A stretch of 64,000 nucleotides of DNA from Streptomyces acidiscabies. Lineage in GTDB: Bacteria > Actinomycetota > Actinomycetes > Streptomycetales > Streptomycetaceae. Numbering within the stretch: position 1 is the stretch's first letter; the number at the start of each line of letters is the position of its first letter. Under the pieces are notes generated by a model. It was not told the origin of the DNA, ran no database searches, and saw only the letters and a list, made by a program, of their open reading frames with translations. Positions 41,894 to 49,980 of the stretch are shown piece after piece. The stretch is taken from positions 3,802,001 to 3,866,000 of the forward strand of contig NZ_JAGJBY010000001.1 of NCBI RefSeq assembly GCF_020010905.1, written 5' to 3'. A program made the translations under genes and the position numbers.

Positions 41894-42242
41894 GCCCGAT
41901 GCCGCGGCCGCCACGATCCTCGGCGAGCGTCGTCCGTACACGTGCGTGCCGTGGTTCTGGTCGGATCAGGGCAGCCTGCGCATCCGGATCGTCGGACTGC
42001 GTGCGAGCGACGACACTGCTGTCACACGCCAATTCGGCGATCGCGACAGATGCCTCGTCGGCTACTACCGGGACGGGCGACTGGCGGCTGTCGAGGCCGT
42101 CAACGCGACCGCCGACTTCATGGCCTTGAAGAAGGCGCTGGCCTCCGGAACGGAGATCGCGGCTTCCGATCTCATGGATCCGGACGTATCGCTGAAGACG
42201 CTCATCAAGGCGGTGACCGCGAATGCGGTCAGTTCCGGCTGA
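41891..42242 (+). pseudogene. Ferredoxin reductase-type flavoprotein, C-terminal domain only
   Basis: Starting PDAAAATILGERRPYTCVPW, then FWSDQGSLRIRIVGLRASDD and GYYRDGRLAAVEAVNATADF, this is the Reductase_C domain of rubredoxin/ferredoxin reductases that serve Rieske oxygenases or P450s. The FAD- and NADH-binding domains are absent. It is joined to the CoA-transferase stub by a deletion and its end overlaps the convergent MarR gene by 14 bases. Confidence 0.78.
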
Positions 42243-43230
42243 ACAGATCTCCTCCGGACGGGCCGGTCGAGCCCCGAGCGTCGAGCAGCGTGGTGACATA
42301 CGACTCGACCAAGGGCGTCCAGCGCTGTCGGTCCTCGGAGCTGAGGTCGTCGATCAGCTTCTGGAATACCGTCAGCTGGACTTCGAGCACGCGCGTGAGC
42401 AGCGCCGCCCCCTTGCGCGAGATGCGGACCAGTGTGCTGCGGCGGTCGAACCCGTCCACCGCGCGGTCCACCAGCCGCAGTTGGGTGAGCTGGCGCAGGC
42501 GCTTGCTCGCCTGCGAAGGGTCGATCGCGAGCCGGGCCGCGACCTCTGCGACGGGGAGAGGGCCGCTGCGTTGGATCACTTGGAGGGCGAACAGCCCGGT
42601 CTGCCGTACGGGCGCGTCGATGAGTTCCAGCAGATCGTTGAACCCGCTGGACTGGCCGACCCAGGTGACGATTCCGATGACTGGGCGGAAGAAGGCGCGG
42701 GTTCCGGCGTCGTAGTCGTCACCCGCAAGCTCCGTCCAGCGGTCAGCGGCCGCGGACCGGGGGCTGTCGGGCAGCGCCGTCACCAGCCGGTCATACACGA
42801 GCGTGAACCATTCGGCGAGCGCCGCGATGCCGTCAGCGGACCACCGGGGTTCCGCCACCAGGTAGTCGCGGCTCCATGCGAGCAGCCACCGGTCGAGCGT
42901 CGCCGCGGCCGGCTCCGACAGTTCCAACAGGGTCCGGCGGCGATCCGCAGGATCCGTGCTGCGTACGAGGTGTCCGGCAGCCTCGAGCTGGGCCGCCTGT
43001 CGGCTCGTCTGGCCGAGATCGATGCCGAGCTCGCGTGCCACCGTGCTGGTCGGCACCGCGCCACGGCTGCCGAGGAGCTCGATGAAGCGCAGGTCGGAGG
43101 GCGACAGTTCGGTTCCGGTCACCGCTCGCAACCCGCGGCTGTGCGCCCGCGTACCGGACATGAAGGCGACCGTGTTGATGAGTCTGAGCGTCGCCCTCTC
43201 CAGCGCGAGCTCCTCGGGCACCCGGTCCAC
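42229..43230 (-). CDS. Regulator with two MarR domains in one chain
   Basis: A 333-residue protein with two winged-helix MarR domains. The first (residues about 25-115) has LSPSDLRFIELLGSRGAVPT and DPADRRRTLLELSE. The second (about 205-305) has PVAEVAARLAIDPSQASKRL and GFDRRSTLVRISRKG. Single-domain MarR proteins bind DNA as dimers; this chain could act as a built-in pseudo-dimer. GGGGAG precedes GTG 43230 by six bases. It is divergent from the 3-ketosteroid-dehydrogenase-like pseudogene across 107 bp and was probably its regulator. It is intact although its neighbours are not. Confidence 0.85.
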   Translation of the reverse strand: MDRVPEELALERATLRLINTVAFMSGTRAHSRGLRAVTGTELSPSDLRFIELLGSRGAVPTSTVARELGIDLGQTSRQAAQLEAAGHLVRSTDPADRRRTLLELSEPAAATLDRWLLAWSRDYLVAEPRWSADGIAALAEWFTLVYDRLVTALPDSPRSAAADRWTELAGDDYDAGTRAFFRPVIGIVTWVGQSSGFNDLLELIDAPVRQTGLFALQVIQRSGPLPVAEVAARLAIDPSQASKRLRQLTQLRLVDRAVDGFDRRSTLVRISRKGAALLTRVLEVQLTVFQKLIDDLSSEDRQRWTPLVESYVTTLLDARGSTGPSGGDLFSRN

Positions 43231-43337
43231 GCGGACTCCCCTTCCCCCACCACTCCATGAACGGCAGCCCGTATGCCGAGATACGGGACATCTATCAAGC
43301 ATTGCACATCCATGCGGGTGGCAGAGAGTCGGCAGCG

Positions 43338-44428
43338 GTGCCCAGCACTGACGGGACCATTTGGAACCACGAGGTCGACGTACTGATCGGCGGCAGCGGG
43401 GCCGGCGGAATGGTCGGGGCCATCACGGCCCAACACCTTCGGGCTCACGTCGCTCGTGGTCGAGAAGGCGGCCGGGATCGGCGGCTCGACCGCGATGTCC
43501 GGCGGAGGGATCTGGATCCCCAACAATCCCACCCCGCGCAAGGAGGGGCAGACGGACGATGTCGAGGACGTGCGGCACTATCTGCGGGCTGTCGTCGGCG
43601 ACCGCGTCGCGGCCGATCGGATCGACGCCTACGTCGACTGCGGGCTCGAGGTGCTCGAGATGCTGCATCGCGTCAGTCGGCACATGGAGTTCTCCTGGTG
43701 TCCCGGTTACTCCGACTATCACCCTGAGCTGCCCGGCGGCAGGGCGGCGGGCAGGACCATCCAGCCGCGTCCGATCGACGTCCGCAAACTGGGGGACGAG
43801 GAGCGGAAGTTGCTAGCGCTGGACGTCCCCATGCCGCTCGGTCTGTGGTTCACGGGCTACGAAGCGCGTAACCTCATGATGATCCGGCGCGAGTGGAAGG
43901 CCCGGCGGATGCTGGGCGTGGCGGCCTGGCGGGTCGTCTCGCGCGCGGCCGCCGCGCCGTGGCTGCTCGTTCTACGCAGCGGCCTGGTGGCGAATGCGGA
44001 CACGCTGCGCGAACTCGCCGAGAAGATCGCGGTCCCGCCGGACGCCCTGGAGGCCACGGTCGCTCGCTTCAACGGCTTCGCGGCCAAGGGCAGGGACGAG
44101 GACTGCGGGCGCGGCGACAGTCCGTACGACAACTATTACGGCGACCACTCACTGCCGAACCCCAATCTCGACACGATTGACGGCGGACCCTTCTACGCGA
44201 TCCGGATCGGAGGCGGGGGATCTGGGCACCAAGGGCGGCGTACTGACGGACGCTCAGGGCCGCGTGCTGCGGCCGGACGGCAGCGTGATCCCTGGTCTGT
44301 ACGCCACGGGCAACGCATCGGCCGCGGTGATGGGCAACGAGTACGCCGGGGCAGGAGCCACGATTGGTCCCGCCATGGTGTTCAGCTACCTGGCGATGGA
44401 GCACGCGGCGAAGAGCGCCGCGGGCTGA
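43338..44428 (+). pseudogene. 3-ketosteroid 1-dehydrogenase-like flavoprotein, wrecked
   Basis: The N-terminus (VDVLIGGSGAGGMVGAITA, FAD-binding) shifts frame near 43435 through one extra base, then continues EKAAGIGGSTAMSGGGIWIP. Near 43975 about 200-250 codons of the usual 550 are missing: AAWRVVSRAAAAPW jumps to SGLVANADTLRELAEKI. A last shift near 44215 moves the C-terminus (GTKGGVLTDAQGRVLRPDGS, GNEYAGAGATIGPAMVF) to another frame. The family introduces a double bond in ring A of 3-ketosteroids. It is divergent from the MarR gene. Non-functional. Confidence 0.8.
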
Positions 44429-44610
44429 GTGCCCTGCCAAGGTACTCCCCGAGGGGCGCACACCTTACTTGGCTGCATACAGTCATCTGTCCGAGCTGTC
44501 CTTCAAGTTGGGGCCATTTCGCCCGATTCCTCCATTCTGTAGCGGAGGAAAGCGGGCTCAAAATTACTTGATAAAAGGCATGCACATCTCTTGGCAGTAA
44601 CCGTGGCGTC

Positions 44611-44634
44611 ACTAGAATTGAAATCAATTCCAGT
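44611..44634. promoter_or_regulatory. Palindromic operator before the IclR gene
   Basis: GAATTGAAATCAATTC (44615-44630) is a palindrome apart from its AA centre, extended outside by ACT/AGT to 24 bp. It lies 19 bases before the IclR start, in an AT-rich patch, and has the spacing of IclR-family sites, so autoregulation is likely. Confidence 0.65.
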
Positions 44635-44652
44635 GGCCGAAGGGTGCTGACA

Positions 44653-45456
44653 ATGACGCTGGCGCTGTCGTCACGACCGGAGGTCGCGGTGCGACCGCCC
44701 TCGATGGTCGAGCGAATGACGTTGATCATGGACTGCTTCGAGGGACCGAAGACCCGGCTGCTGTTGGAGGAGGTCTCCCGCCGCACCGGACTTCCGAGGT
44801 CGACCGCGCACCGCATCCTCGACCAGCTCGTGCGGCTGCAGTGGGTCGAGCACACCCGCTCTGGCTACCACCTCGGGCGGCGAGTGCGGACCTGGGGGGC
44901 GCGGGAGAGCGGGCACTCGGATCTGCGCGCGGCCGCCGCGCCGTGGCTGCACGAGCTCGCCGTCATGACTGACCTCGTCGTACATCTGGGCACCCTCGAC
45001 GAGACGTATGTCGAGTACCTGGACAAGGTCGGCGGCCGCCGGGCTGCCGCTGTCGCCTCCCGTGTCGGAGGCCGGGCACCCGCGCACTGCACGGCGCTCG
45101 GCAAGGCGATGCTCGCCTGGCTGCCGCCGGAAGAGATCGACGAGTTGTACGCCGACGGGGTGCCGGCCGCGACGGGCGCGAGCGTCGACGGCCTTCCCGC
45201 ACTTCACCGTGAACTCGGCCGTATCCGGCGTGACCGAGGGCTCGCCGTCGAACGGGGGGAGTGCGTCGAGGGGATCGCGTGCGTCGGCGTGGCGATCCGG
45301 GGACCTGAGGGTCCGGTCGGCGCTATTTCCCTGGTCGCCGGGCACGCGTCGCCACTGGAGCGCATCGCGCCGCTGGTGTACGACATGGCGCAGCGGATCA
45401 CTCTGGACCTGTTCGGCGAAAGCGCACTGCGCACGGCACGCGTAGGCACGGCCTGA
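44653..45456 (+). CDS. IclR-family transcriptional regulator
   Basis: A 267-residue protein with an N-terminal winged helix (VERMTLIMDCFEGPKTRLLL, SRRTGLPRSTAHRILDQLV) and the IclR effector domain (HLGTLDETYVEYLDKVGG, APAHCTALGKAMLAWLP, GIACVGVAIRGPEGPVGAIS). ATG 44653 follows GAAGGG. A palindrome just upstream suggests autoregulation. IclR members in actinomycetes often control aromatic and steroid catabolism; here the nearby flavoprotein and hydrolase genes are decayed while the regulator is complete. Confidence 0.9.
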   Translation: MTLALSSRPEVAVRPPSMVERMTLIMDCFEGPKTRLLLEEVSRRTGLPRSTAHRILDQLVRLQWVEHTRSGYHLGRRVRTWGARESGHSDLRAAAAPWLHELAVMTDLVVHLGTLDETYVEYLDKVGGRRAAAVASRVGGRAPAHCTALGKAMLAWLPPEEIDELYADGVPAATGASVDGLPALHRELGRIRRDRGLAVERGECVEGIACVGVAIRGPEGPVGAISLVAGHASPLERIAPLVYDMAQRITLDLFGESALRTARVGTA

Positions 45457-45495
45457 GCGGCGCCTCTGCGCGTAGATTCCTGGTCCCTGTACAGA

Positions 45496-45529
45496 CCCCG
45501 GTCGCCGGTCCCCCTGCCGGCGACCGGGG
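45496..45529 (+). terminator. Hairpin terminator of the IclR gene
   Basis: CCCCGGTCGCCGG (45496-45508) pairs perfectly with CCGGCGACCGGGG (45517-45529), an 8-base loop, 40 bases after the stop. A second palindrome, CCCGGGCGT-TC-ACGCCCGGG, follows at 45555-45574. Confidence 0.75.
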
Positions 45530-45599
45530 AGTTCAGCTTGATCTAGCGCGGAACCCCGGGCGTTCACGCCCGGGAGGAAGCGCTTCTCTGGATCGCTCT

Positions 45600-46075
45600 G
45601 ACCCGCTCCTGCTGCACGGGTCGGGGCCCGGTTGTCACCGGCTGGCGCAACTTCCGGCACAACCTGCCGACGCTTGCGCGGCAATTCCGCTGTCTCGTCC
45701 TGGAGTTCCCTGGCTTCGGTATCAGCGATCCGACCGACAGGCACCCCATGCTGGCCGCGCCGCGGGCCGTGCGAGCGCTGCTCGACGGGCTCGGACTGCA
45801 GCAGGCCGACGTTGTCGGCAACTCTATGGGCGGAGTCGTCGCACTTCAGCTTGCGATCGGCAAACCGGAGCTCTTCCGGCGAGCACGCCGTGCTGCGGCG
45901 CCGGCTGGAGTTCCTGGAGACTTCCGCGAGCTTCTTCTACGAGGGTGATCGTCCGCTGTCCGCGGAGGAGACCGCCGATCCCTACCGCCGCGGCATGCTG
46001 CTCATGGTCCGCAGCATCAGCCAGGCCGAACGCGCCTGGTTGCACCAGGTGCTCGACGGCGGCGAGGGTGATTGA
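45600..46075 (+). pseudogene. Meta-cleavage-type C-C hydrolase remnant with a foreign tail
   Basis: The first part reads DPLLLHGSGPG, shifts frame near 45632 by one extra base, then continues VTGWRNFRHNLPTLARQFRC and LVLEFPGFGISDPTDRHPML to the nucleophile elbow VVGNSMGGVVALQLAIGKPE. This is the BphD/HsaD class that cleaves meta-ring-fission products of biphenyl or steroid rings. After about 45885 homology stops; the following frame (FLETSASFFYEGDRPLSAEE, RSISQAERAWLHQVLDGGEG) ends at 46075 and is unrelated and unrecognised. The acid and histidine of the triad are lost. Confidence 0.75.
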
Positions 46076-46256
46076 ACGCCCCGCCGGATGGCGCAACTTT
46101 GCTGACGGCGGGACTGCTGCCTCTTCTTGAGGGTTGAGGGACCACGTGAGGCGCTCCCGGTCACCGGGATCGACCGACACCGAACGGCCCAGGCGATGAA
46201 AGGGTGCCCGGCACACCAACTCCCGACTGCCGGGGATCACTTCATCTGGAGCCGCT

Positions 46257-49154
46257 GTGTCCCGTTTCTCCCGCAGACAGTTCTGTGCGACCGCGGCCGC
46301 GGTGACGCTGGCACCCACGGGGACCTTGTGGGCCGGGGCCAAGAGCGCTGCCGCCTCTTCGTCGACCGGGCTGGACAGCGCCTTCGTCCGGCGGTTCGCT
46401 CACCCGCCTGCGAATGCCCGGCCGAAGATCCGCTACTGGTGGCCGTGCGGAGAGATCGCGGCGGAAACCATCGACGCGGAGATCGAGGCGATCGCAGGCC
46501 GAGGTTTCGGCGCAGTCGAGATCCAGTGCATCGTCACCGCCGACGCTCAGCAGTACGGCTGGGGCAGCGCTGTGCTCACCGAGCGCCTGGAGCAGGCGGT
46601 CGCCGCCGGTCACAGGCACGGGGTGCGCATCGATCTCACCGTGGGCCCGGCCTGGCCGCTGGTGGCCCCCGGGCTGTCGCCGGACAGCCCGGAAGCAGCC
46701 CAGGAGATCGCCTACGGGCGTGCGGTCCTTGCGGGCGGCGAAGCATACGACGGGCCCGTGCCGGCGGCCCCGCAGCCGCACGCGGGCGTCACCGAGCAAA
46801 CCCTGATAGCGGTCCAGGCGTTTCGCTGCGCGGGCCCAACCGACGCGAAGCCCGTACTGCTCGAGCGGGCTTCCCGGATCGACCTCACAGGACGGGTGAG
46901 CGACGGCACCCTCGCCTGGACCGCCCCAGCGGATGGGCAGTGGCTGCTGTTCGCGTTCTGGCAGCGCGGCACCGGCCAGGCCGCCGTCGTCGGCCAGGCC
47001 GCCACGACAGAGGCGGCGTATGTCGTCGACCACTTCAGTGCCGCCGGTACCCGGGCAGTAACCAGCTACTGGGACGAGCGCGTCCTGACGCCCCGCCTGC
47101 GCAGTCTGCTGCAGGACAACGGAGGGGATCTCTTCGAAGATTCCCTGGAGTTGGACTCCGCCCAGCACTGGTCCCGGGAACTTCCGGCGCGCTTCAAGAA
47201 GCTGCGCGGCTACTCCTTGATCGACAACCTGCCGGTGCTGTTCATCGACCGGATCCACCGGCAGTACACGAGCGTGACACCCGACGACACCCCGGACTTC
47301 GCGTTCACCGACGACAGTGGCGCCCGCGTCCGCGACGACTACTATCACACGCTCACGGACCTGTACATCAGTGAGCACGTCGAGCCACTGAAGTCCTGGG
47401 CGCACGCCATGGGCCTGAGACTGCGGGCCCAGCCCTACGGCACCACCACCGACGTTCCCACGATCGGCGCGGCCCTCGACATCAACGAGACCGAGTCGCT
47501 CGGCGCGGCGCCCGACTACACCGACGAGCCATACCGATGGCTCTCGTCCGGTGCGGTGCACCTGTCCGGGCAGCGCGTCTTCTCGCTCGAAGGCTGCGCG
47601 ATCTACGGCGAGGCGTACGCGCAGACCTGGCCGCAGATGCTCAAGCACTTCAACGCCGCCTTCGCCCACGGTGTCAACCAGGTCGTCTATCACGGCTTCG
47701 CCACCGAGGCGGGCCTGGGAACCACCTGGCCCGGCTTCTCACCGTTCACCCTCCAGGGCGGCAACGGTTTCTCCGAGGCATGGGGGCCGCGCCAGCCCAC
47801 GTGGAACGACACCGGCAAGATCGTCGACTGGACTGCGCGCACGCAGTTCGCCCTGCGCCAGGGCAGGCCTTCGGTGGACTTGGTCGTCTACCGCCACGCC
47901 TACGGGACCGGCATGCGCATCCCGGCCGGGCTGGACGGCTTCACTTACGACTTCGCCGGCCCGGCACAACTCGACGGAACCCGCGTACGTGACCGGCGCC
48001 TTGCCCCGGAAGGACCCGCCTATCGTGCGCTGATCCTCGACCGCCAGCCCACGTTGCCCATAGCCACCGCCCGACTGCTGCTGTCGCACGCCCGCAGCGG
48101 CCTGCCCGTAGTGATCGTCGGTGCGCCGCCGACCCGCACGCCTGGCGCCCACCGGGCGGCACAGCAGGATGCGGCACTGGCCGAGTTGATGGACCTGTTG
48201 CTCAAGCAGGCCTCGGTACGCCACGTCGCCGAACCGAGCGGGTTGCCCGCCGTCTTCGAGGTGCTCGGCATCCGTCCCGCAGCGGACACGCGCGTCGCTC
48301 CCGCCGTGCTCGCCCTGCGTCGCACACTGTCGCGAGGCGCGCTGTATCACCTGCACAACTCCTCGGAAAGAGCCGTGTCCGAGGAGGTCGCCCTGGAGGG
48401 CCGAGGCACCCCCTACGAACTGGATGCCTGGACGGGCACGGTCACCTCAGTCGCCCAGTACCGAACAGAACGCGGGCGGATCACAGTCCCGGTGCGGCTC
48501 GCACCCGGCGAATCCACCATCATCGTTCTCGTACCGGGCAGTGCCCGTCATGTGGTCGCCACCACGGGCGGAGAGGTCGTGACGGCGCCCGGTGGCGGTC
48601 TGCTCCTGCGGGGCTCAACGGCTGGTTCGTACACCGTGAAGCTTGACGACGGCTCCGAACGGAGGGTGACCGTTCCTCCCACCGGGGCAGCCCAGGAGCT
48701 GAACGTGTGGGAGCTCTCCGTCGAGGACTGGCACCGAGGCCCGGACGGCAAGCTCGAAGTCAGCGAGCACGAGCATCACCTGAACCGCCTTGCACCCTGG
48801 TCCGCCATCCCCGGCCTTGAGGACGTCTCCGGGGTCGGCACCTATCGCACCACGGTACGGCTCGTGCGGTTGGACGGGGCCTACCTCGACCTCGGACAGG
48901 TCACCGACACCTTCGAGGTGACGGTCAACGGCACGACGCTGCCACCGTCCGACCAGGTCGGCCGGCGGATCGATCTCAGTGGCTACGTGAAGCAAGGAGA
49001 CAACAGCATCACGGTCCGGGTGGCGACACCGCTGCGCAATCGCCTTCGGGTCACGGAAGGCTTCCCGGGTCAGGCCGAGAAGCCCCGGCAGCAATACGGC
49101 CTCATGGGGCCGGTCCGTATCGCGCCGTACCGCCAGGTACCGATCCCGGAATGA
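46257..49154 (+). CDS. GH106-like alpha-L-rhamnosidase, Tat-exported
   Basis: A 965-residue protein with a twin-arginine signal (MSRFSRRQFCATAAAVTLAP) and the GH106-type body. Its start is PPANARPKIRYWWPCGEIAA with AGRGFGAVEIQ. Conserved acidic stretches lie in the middle (ALDINETESLGAAPDY, SLEGCAIYGEAY), and a C-terminal beta-sandwich (GVGTYRTTVRLVRLDGAYLD) resembles carbohydrate-binding modules. GH106 enzymes release terminal rhamnose from plant polymers or glycosides. GGAG precedes the GTG start by five or six bases. It begins the glycoside-use locus, with an SDR gene 55 bp downstream. Confidence 0.8.
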   Translation: MSRFSRRQFCATAAAVTLAPTGTLWAGAKSAAASSSTGLDSAFVRRFAHPPANARPKIRYWWPCGEIAAETIDAEIEAIAGRGFGAVEIQCIVTADAQQYGWGSAVLTERLEQAVAAGHRHGVRIDLTVGPAWPLVAPGLSPDSPEAAQEIAYGRAVLAGGEAYDGPVPAAPQPHAGVTEQTLIAVQAFRCAGPTDAKPVLLERASRIDLTGRVSDGTLAWTAPADGQWLLFAFWQRGTGQAAVVGQAATTEAAYVVDHFSAAGTRAVTSYWDERVLTPRLRSLLQDNGGDLFEDSLELDSAQHWSRELPARFKKLRGYSLIDNLPVLFIDRIHRQYTSVTPDDTPDFAFTDDSGARVRDDYYHTLTDLYISEHVEPLKSWAHAMGLRLRAQPYGTTTDVPTIGAALDINETESLGAAPDYTDEPYRWLSSGAVHLSGQRVFSLEGCAIYGEAYAQTWPQMLKHFNAAFAHGVNQVVYHGFATEAGLGTTWPGFSPFTLQGGNGFSEAWGPRQPTWNDTGKIVDWTARTQFALRQGRPSVDLVVYRHAYGTGMRIPAGLDGFTYDFAGPAQLDGTRVRDRRLAPEGPAYRALILDRQPTLPIATARLLLSHARSGLPVVIVGAPPTRTPGAHRAAQQDAALAELMDLLLKQASVRHVAEPSGLPAVFEVLGIRPAADTRVAPAVLALRRTLSRGALYHLHNSSERAVSEEVALEGRGTPYELDAWTGTVTSVAQYRTERGRITVPVRLAPGESTIIVLVPGSARHVVATTGGEVVTAPGGGLLLRGSTAGSYTVKLDDGSERRVTVPPTGAAQELNVWELSVEDWHRGPDGKLEVSEHEHHLNRLAPWSAIPGLEDVSGVGTYRTTVRLVRLDGAYLDLGQVTDTFEVTVNGTTLPPSDQVGRRIDLSGYVKQGDNSITVRVATPLRNRLRVTEGFPGQAEKPRQQYGLMGPVRIAPYRQVPIPE

Positions 49155-49209
49155 GCGGGCGGCGATTCGCGGCCAGGGCAAGCGCACCGTCGAGACCTGG
49201 AGGAACCTC

Positions 49210-49980
49210 ATGGAACGACTCAGCAGCAGACGCGTGTTCGTCACCGGAGCCGCTTCGGGCATCGGACGCTCGACGACGTTGAGGCTGCTCGAGGAAGGAG
49301 CGGCGGTCGTCGCGACGGACATCGAGGAAGAGGGGCTCAGCGGGACCGCCGGCCTGGCCGCGAAGGCCGGCACCGGCGAGCGGCTCGTCACCGCGGCGCT
49401 GGACGTGGCGGACGCGGACGCGGTCGTCGACGTCGTGGGTGAAACGATTGCCACCCTCGGCGGGCTCGACGCGCTCGTGAACATCGCCGGCATGCTGCGC
49501 GGAGCGCATACACACCAGTGCTCGCTCGAGCTGTGGAACCGCGTCCTTGCCGTGAACCTCACGGGCACGTTCCTGGTCACCCGGGCCGCGTTGCCCGCGC
49601 TGCTGGAGACGGGTAACGGCGTCGTGGTCAACTTCAGCTCCACGTCAGCCCAGTTCGCCCATCCGTTCCTGGCCGCGTACTCCGCCAGCAAGGGCGGGAT
49701 CCTGTCCTTCACGCACAGCATCGCCCAGGAGTACGCCAAGCAGGGCTTGCGCGCGGTAAACATCTGCCCTGGCGGCATCGTCAGCGCCATGACCGAGAAC
49801 TTCGCGTCACTGGTGCCGGAGGACACCGACTGGAGCCTCTTCGCGAAGCTCACTCCCGCAGTCCGGGAGCGCTACGGGTCGCCGGAGGTGGTGGCAGCAG
49901 TCGTGGCCACGCTCATCTCCGACGACGGCGCCTTCATCTCCGGCACGGAGATCCGTATTGACGGCGGCACCCATCAGTAG
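49210..49980 (+). CDS. Short-chain dehydrogenase/reductase
   Basis: A 256-residue classical SDR with FVTGAASGIGRSTTL, the Asp of TDIEEEG suggesting NAD preference, LVNIAG in place of NNAG, the catalytic Ser in FSSTSA and YSASK, and the C-terminal SGTEIRIDGGTHQ. GGAGG lies ten bases before the ATG. It is probably cotranscribed with the rhamnosidase gene and could oxidise a released sugar or aglycone; no closer substrate call is possible. Its 3' end overlaps the convergent GH35-type gene by seven bases. Confidence 0.88.
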   Translation: MERLSSRRVFVTGAASGIGRSTTLRLLEEGAAVVATDIEEEGLSGTAGLAAKAGTGERLVTAALDVADADAVVDVVGETIATLGGLDALVNIAGMLRGAHTHQCSLELWNRVLAVNLTGTFLVTRAALPALLETGNGVVVNFSSTSAQFAHPFLAAYSASKGGILSFTHSIAQEYAKQGLRAVNICPGGIVSAMTENFASLVPEDTDWSLFAKLTPAVRERYGSPEVVAAVVATLISDDGAFISGTEIRIDGGTHQ

